64,000 bases of DNA from Monosporascus cannonballus (taxonomy: Eukaryota > Ascomycota > Sordariomycetes > Xylariales), in assembly GCA_004154925.1 (NCBI GenBank), contig QJNS01000154.1, positions 1 through 64,000 of the forward strand, given 5' to 3'. Below are positions 63,713-64,000 of this stretch, piece after piece. The notes under the pieces are model-generated. The model was given only the letters and a program-made list of their open reading frames with translations, searched no databases and was not told the DNA's origin. The position numbers and the translations under genes are program-made. Within the stretch, counting starts at the first letter, position 1. Each line of letters begins with the position of its first letter.

Positions 63713-64000
63713 TTATTTGTCCATGACCTGGGTGGGTGTGAGCATGTGGTCCACGTGCGTTTCTAGAATATGTTCAACCATGTCTCTAGTCATTTTCGCT
63801 ACGGCAGCCACCCAAAACTCCTCACAAAACATTGTAGTATTCCTTTGGTAGAACAAGCAGATCACATGCATTCTAAGACGGAATGGAGAGCATCTAATGC
63901 TTATTTCTGGGTACATCTTCCTCCTAAGCAGTTGCAAGTTGACATTCCTAATGTGACCTGCGAAGAAAAATCCGCAGCGGGGAATCGCAGGTATATAGCA
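63713..64000 (-). CDS. Partial uncharacterised protein running off the right edge
   Basis: The minus frame is open from the window edge to a stop at 63713-63715. A likely 3' splice site (TTTTTCTTCGCAG, ending at 63958) suggests the last exon is 63713-63957, about 81 codons, beginning HIRNVNLQLLRRKMYPEI. The segment EEFWVAAVAKMTRDMVEHIL followed by TPTQVMDK has the helix-loop-helix spacing of a histone fold and faintly recalls H2A, but identity is low and I do not assign it. There is no ATG at a natural position within the window. It could equally be a chance frame or a decayed gene. The rest of the gene would lie beyond 64000. Confidence 0.35.
   Translation of the reverse strand, partial: CYIPAIPRCGFFFAGHIRNVNLQLLRRKMYPEISIRCSPFRLRMHVICLFYQRNTTMFCEEFWVAAVAKMTRDMVEHILETHVDHMLTPTQVMDK

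Overview
The window reads as nuclear DNA from a filamentous ascomycete (Pezizomycotina). Three things point there: a HET-domain gene, a secreted PNGase A-type gene with a 49-bp GT..AG intron, and transposons damaged in the manner of repeat-induced point mutation (RIP). In the AT-rich blocks CpA/TpG is rare, TpA is very common and CpG is kept. Retroelement frames show the matching changes (TGT to TAT, CAT to TAT, GAT to AAT, CAG/CAA/TGG to stop). I saw no rRNA, tRNA, CRISPR or bacterial features. All alignments were done by eye, so junctions are good to a few bases where LTR ends and target-site duplications (TSDs) agree, and looser elsewhere.

Layout. The sequence alternates AT-rich transposon blocks (about 1-20.9, 23.5-51.8 and 55.4-61.2 kb) with GC-balanced islands (about 20.9-23.5, 51.8-55.3 and 61.3-64 kb). 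Block 1 holds element A (Ty3/gypsy, 215-13218, TSD ATTTT), which contains element B (Ty3/gypsy, 3548-9154, TSD TAAAG). Next is element U (13432-20180), which contains two solo LTRs (14559-14905, TSD TAAAC; 17105-17292, TSD ATAAC). Island 1 holds the HET-domain gene (21645-22649), followed 5 bp later by a W-family LTR fragment.

Block 2 is one deep nest. A truncated Ty3/gypsy element (Y-outer, about 23490-51534) was entered by a Fot1/pogo-like DNA transposon (23947-33004), whose transposase gene was in turn split by gypsy element Z (25673-32878, TSD GTATA). Y-outer was also entered by a second copy of its own family (Y-inner, 34481-48731, TSD AAAAC). Y-inner was entered by element W (37232-44228), and W by a W-family solo LTR (41706-42061, TSD TTTAA). 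Y-outer abuts a fragment (V') of a Ty1/Copia element whose LTR ends 88 bp from the PNGase gene.

Island 2 holds the intact-looking PNGase A-type gene on the minus strand, complement(52032-53617, 53667-54003). It lies between two LTRs of the same Copia family in the same orientation. Block 3 is Copia element V (55261-61330). Island 3 holds no gene I recognise, apart from a partial minus-strand open frame running off the right edge.

The HET protein (self/non-self recognition family) and the secretory-pathway glycosidase are not obviously linked functionally. What they share is position: two lone genes in small islands inside heavily mutated repeats.
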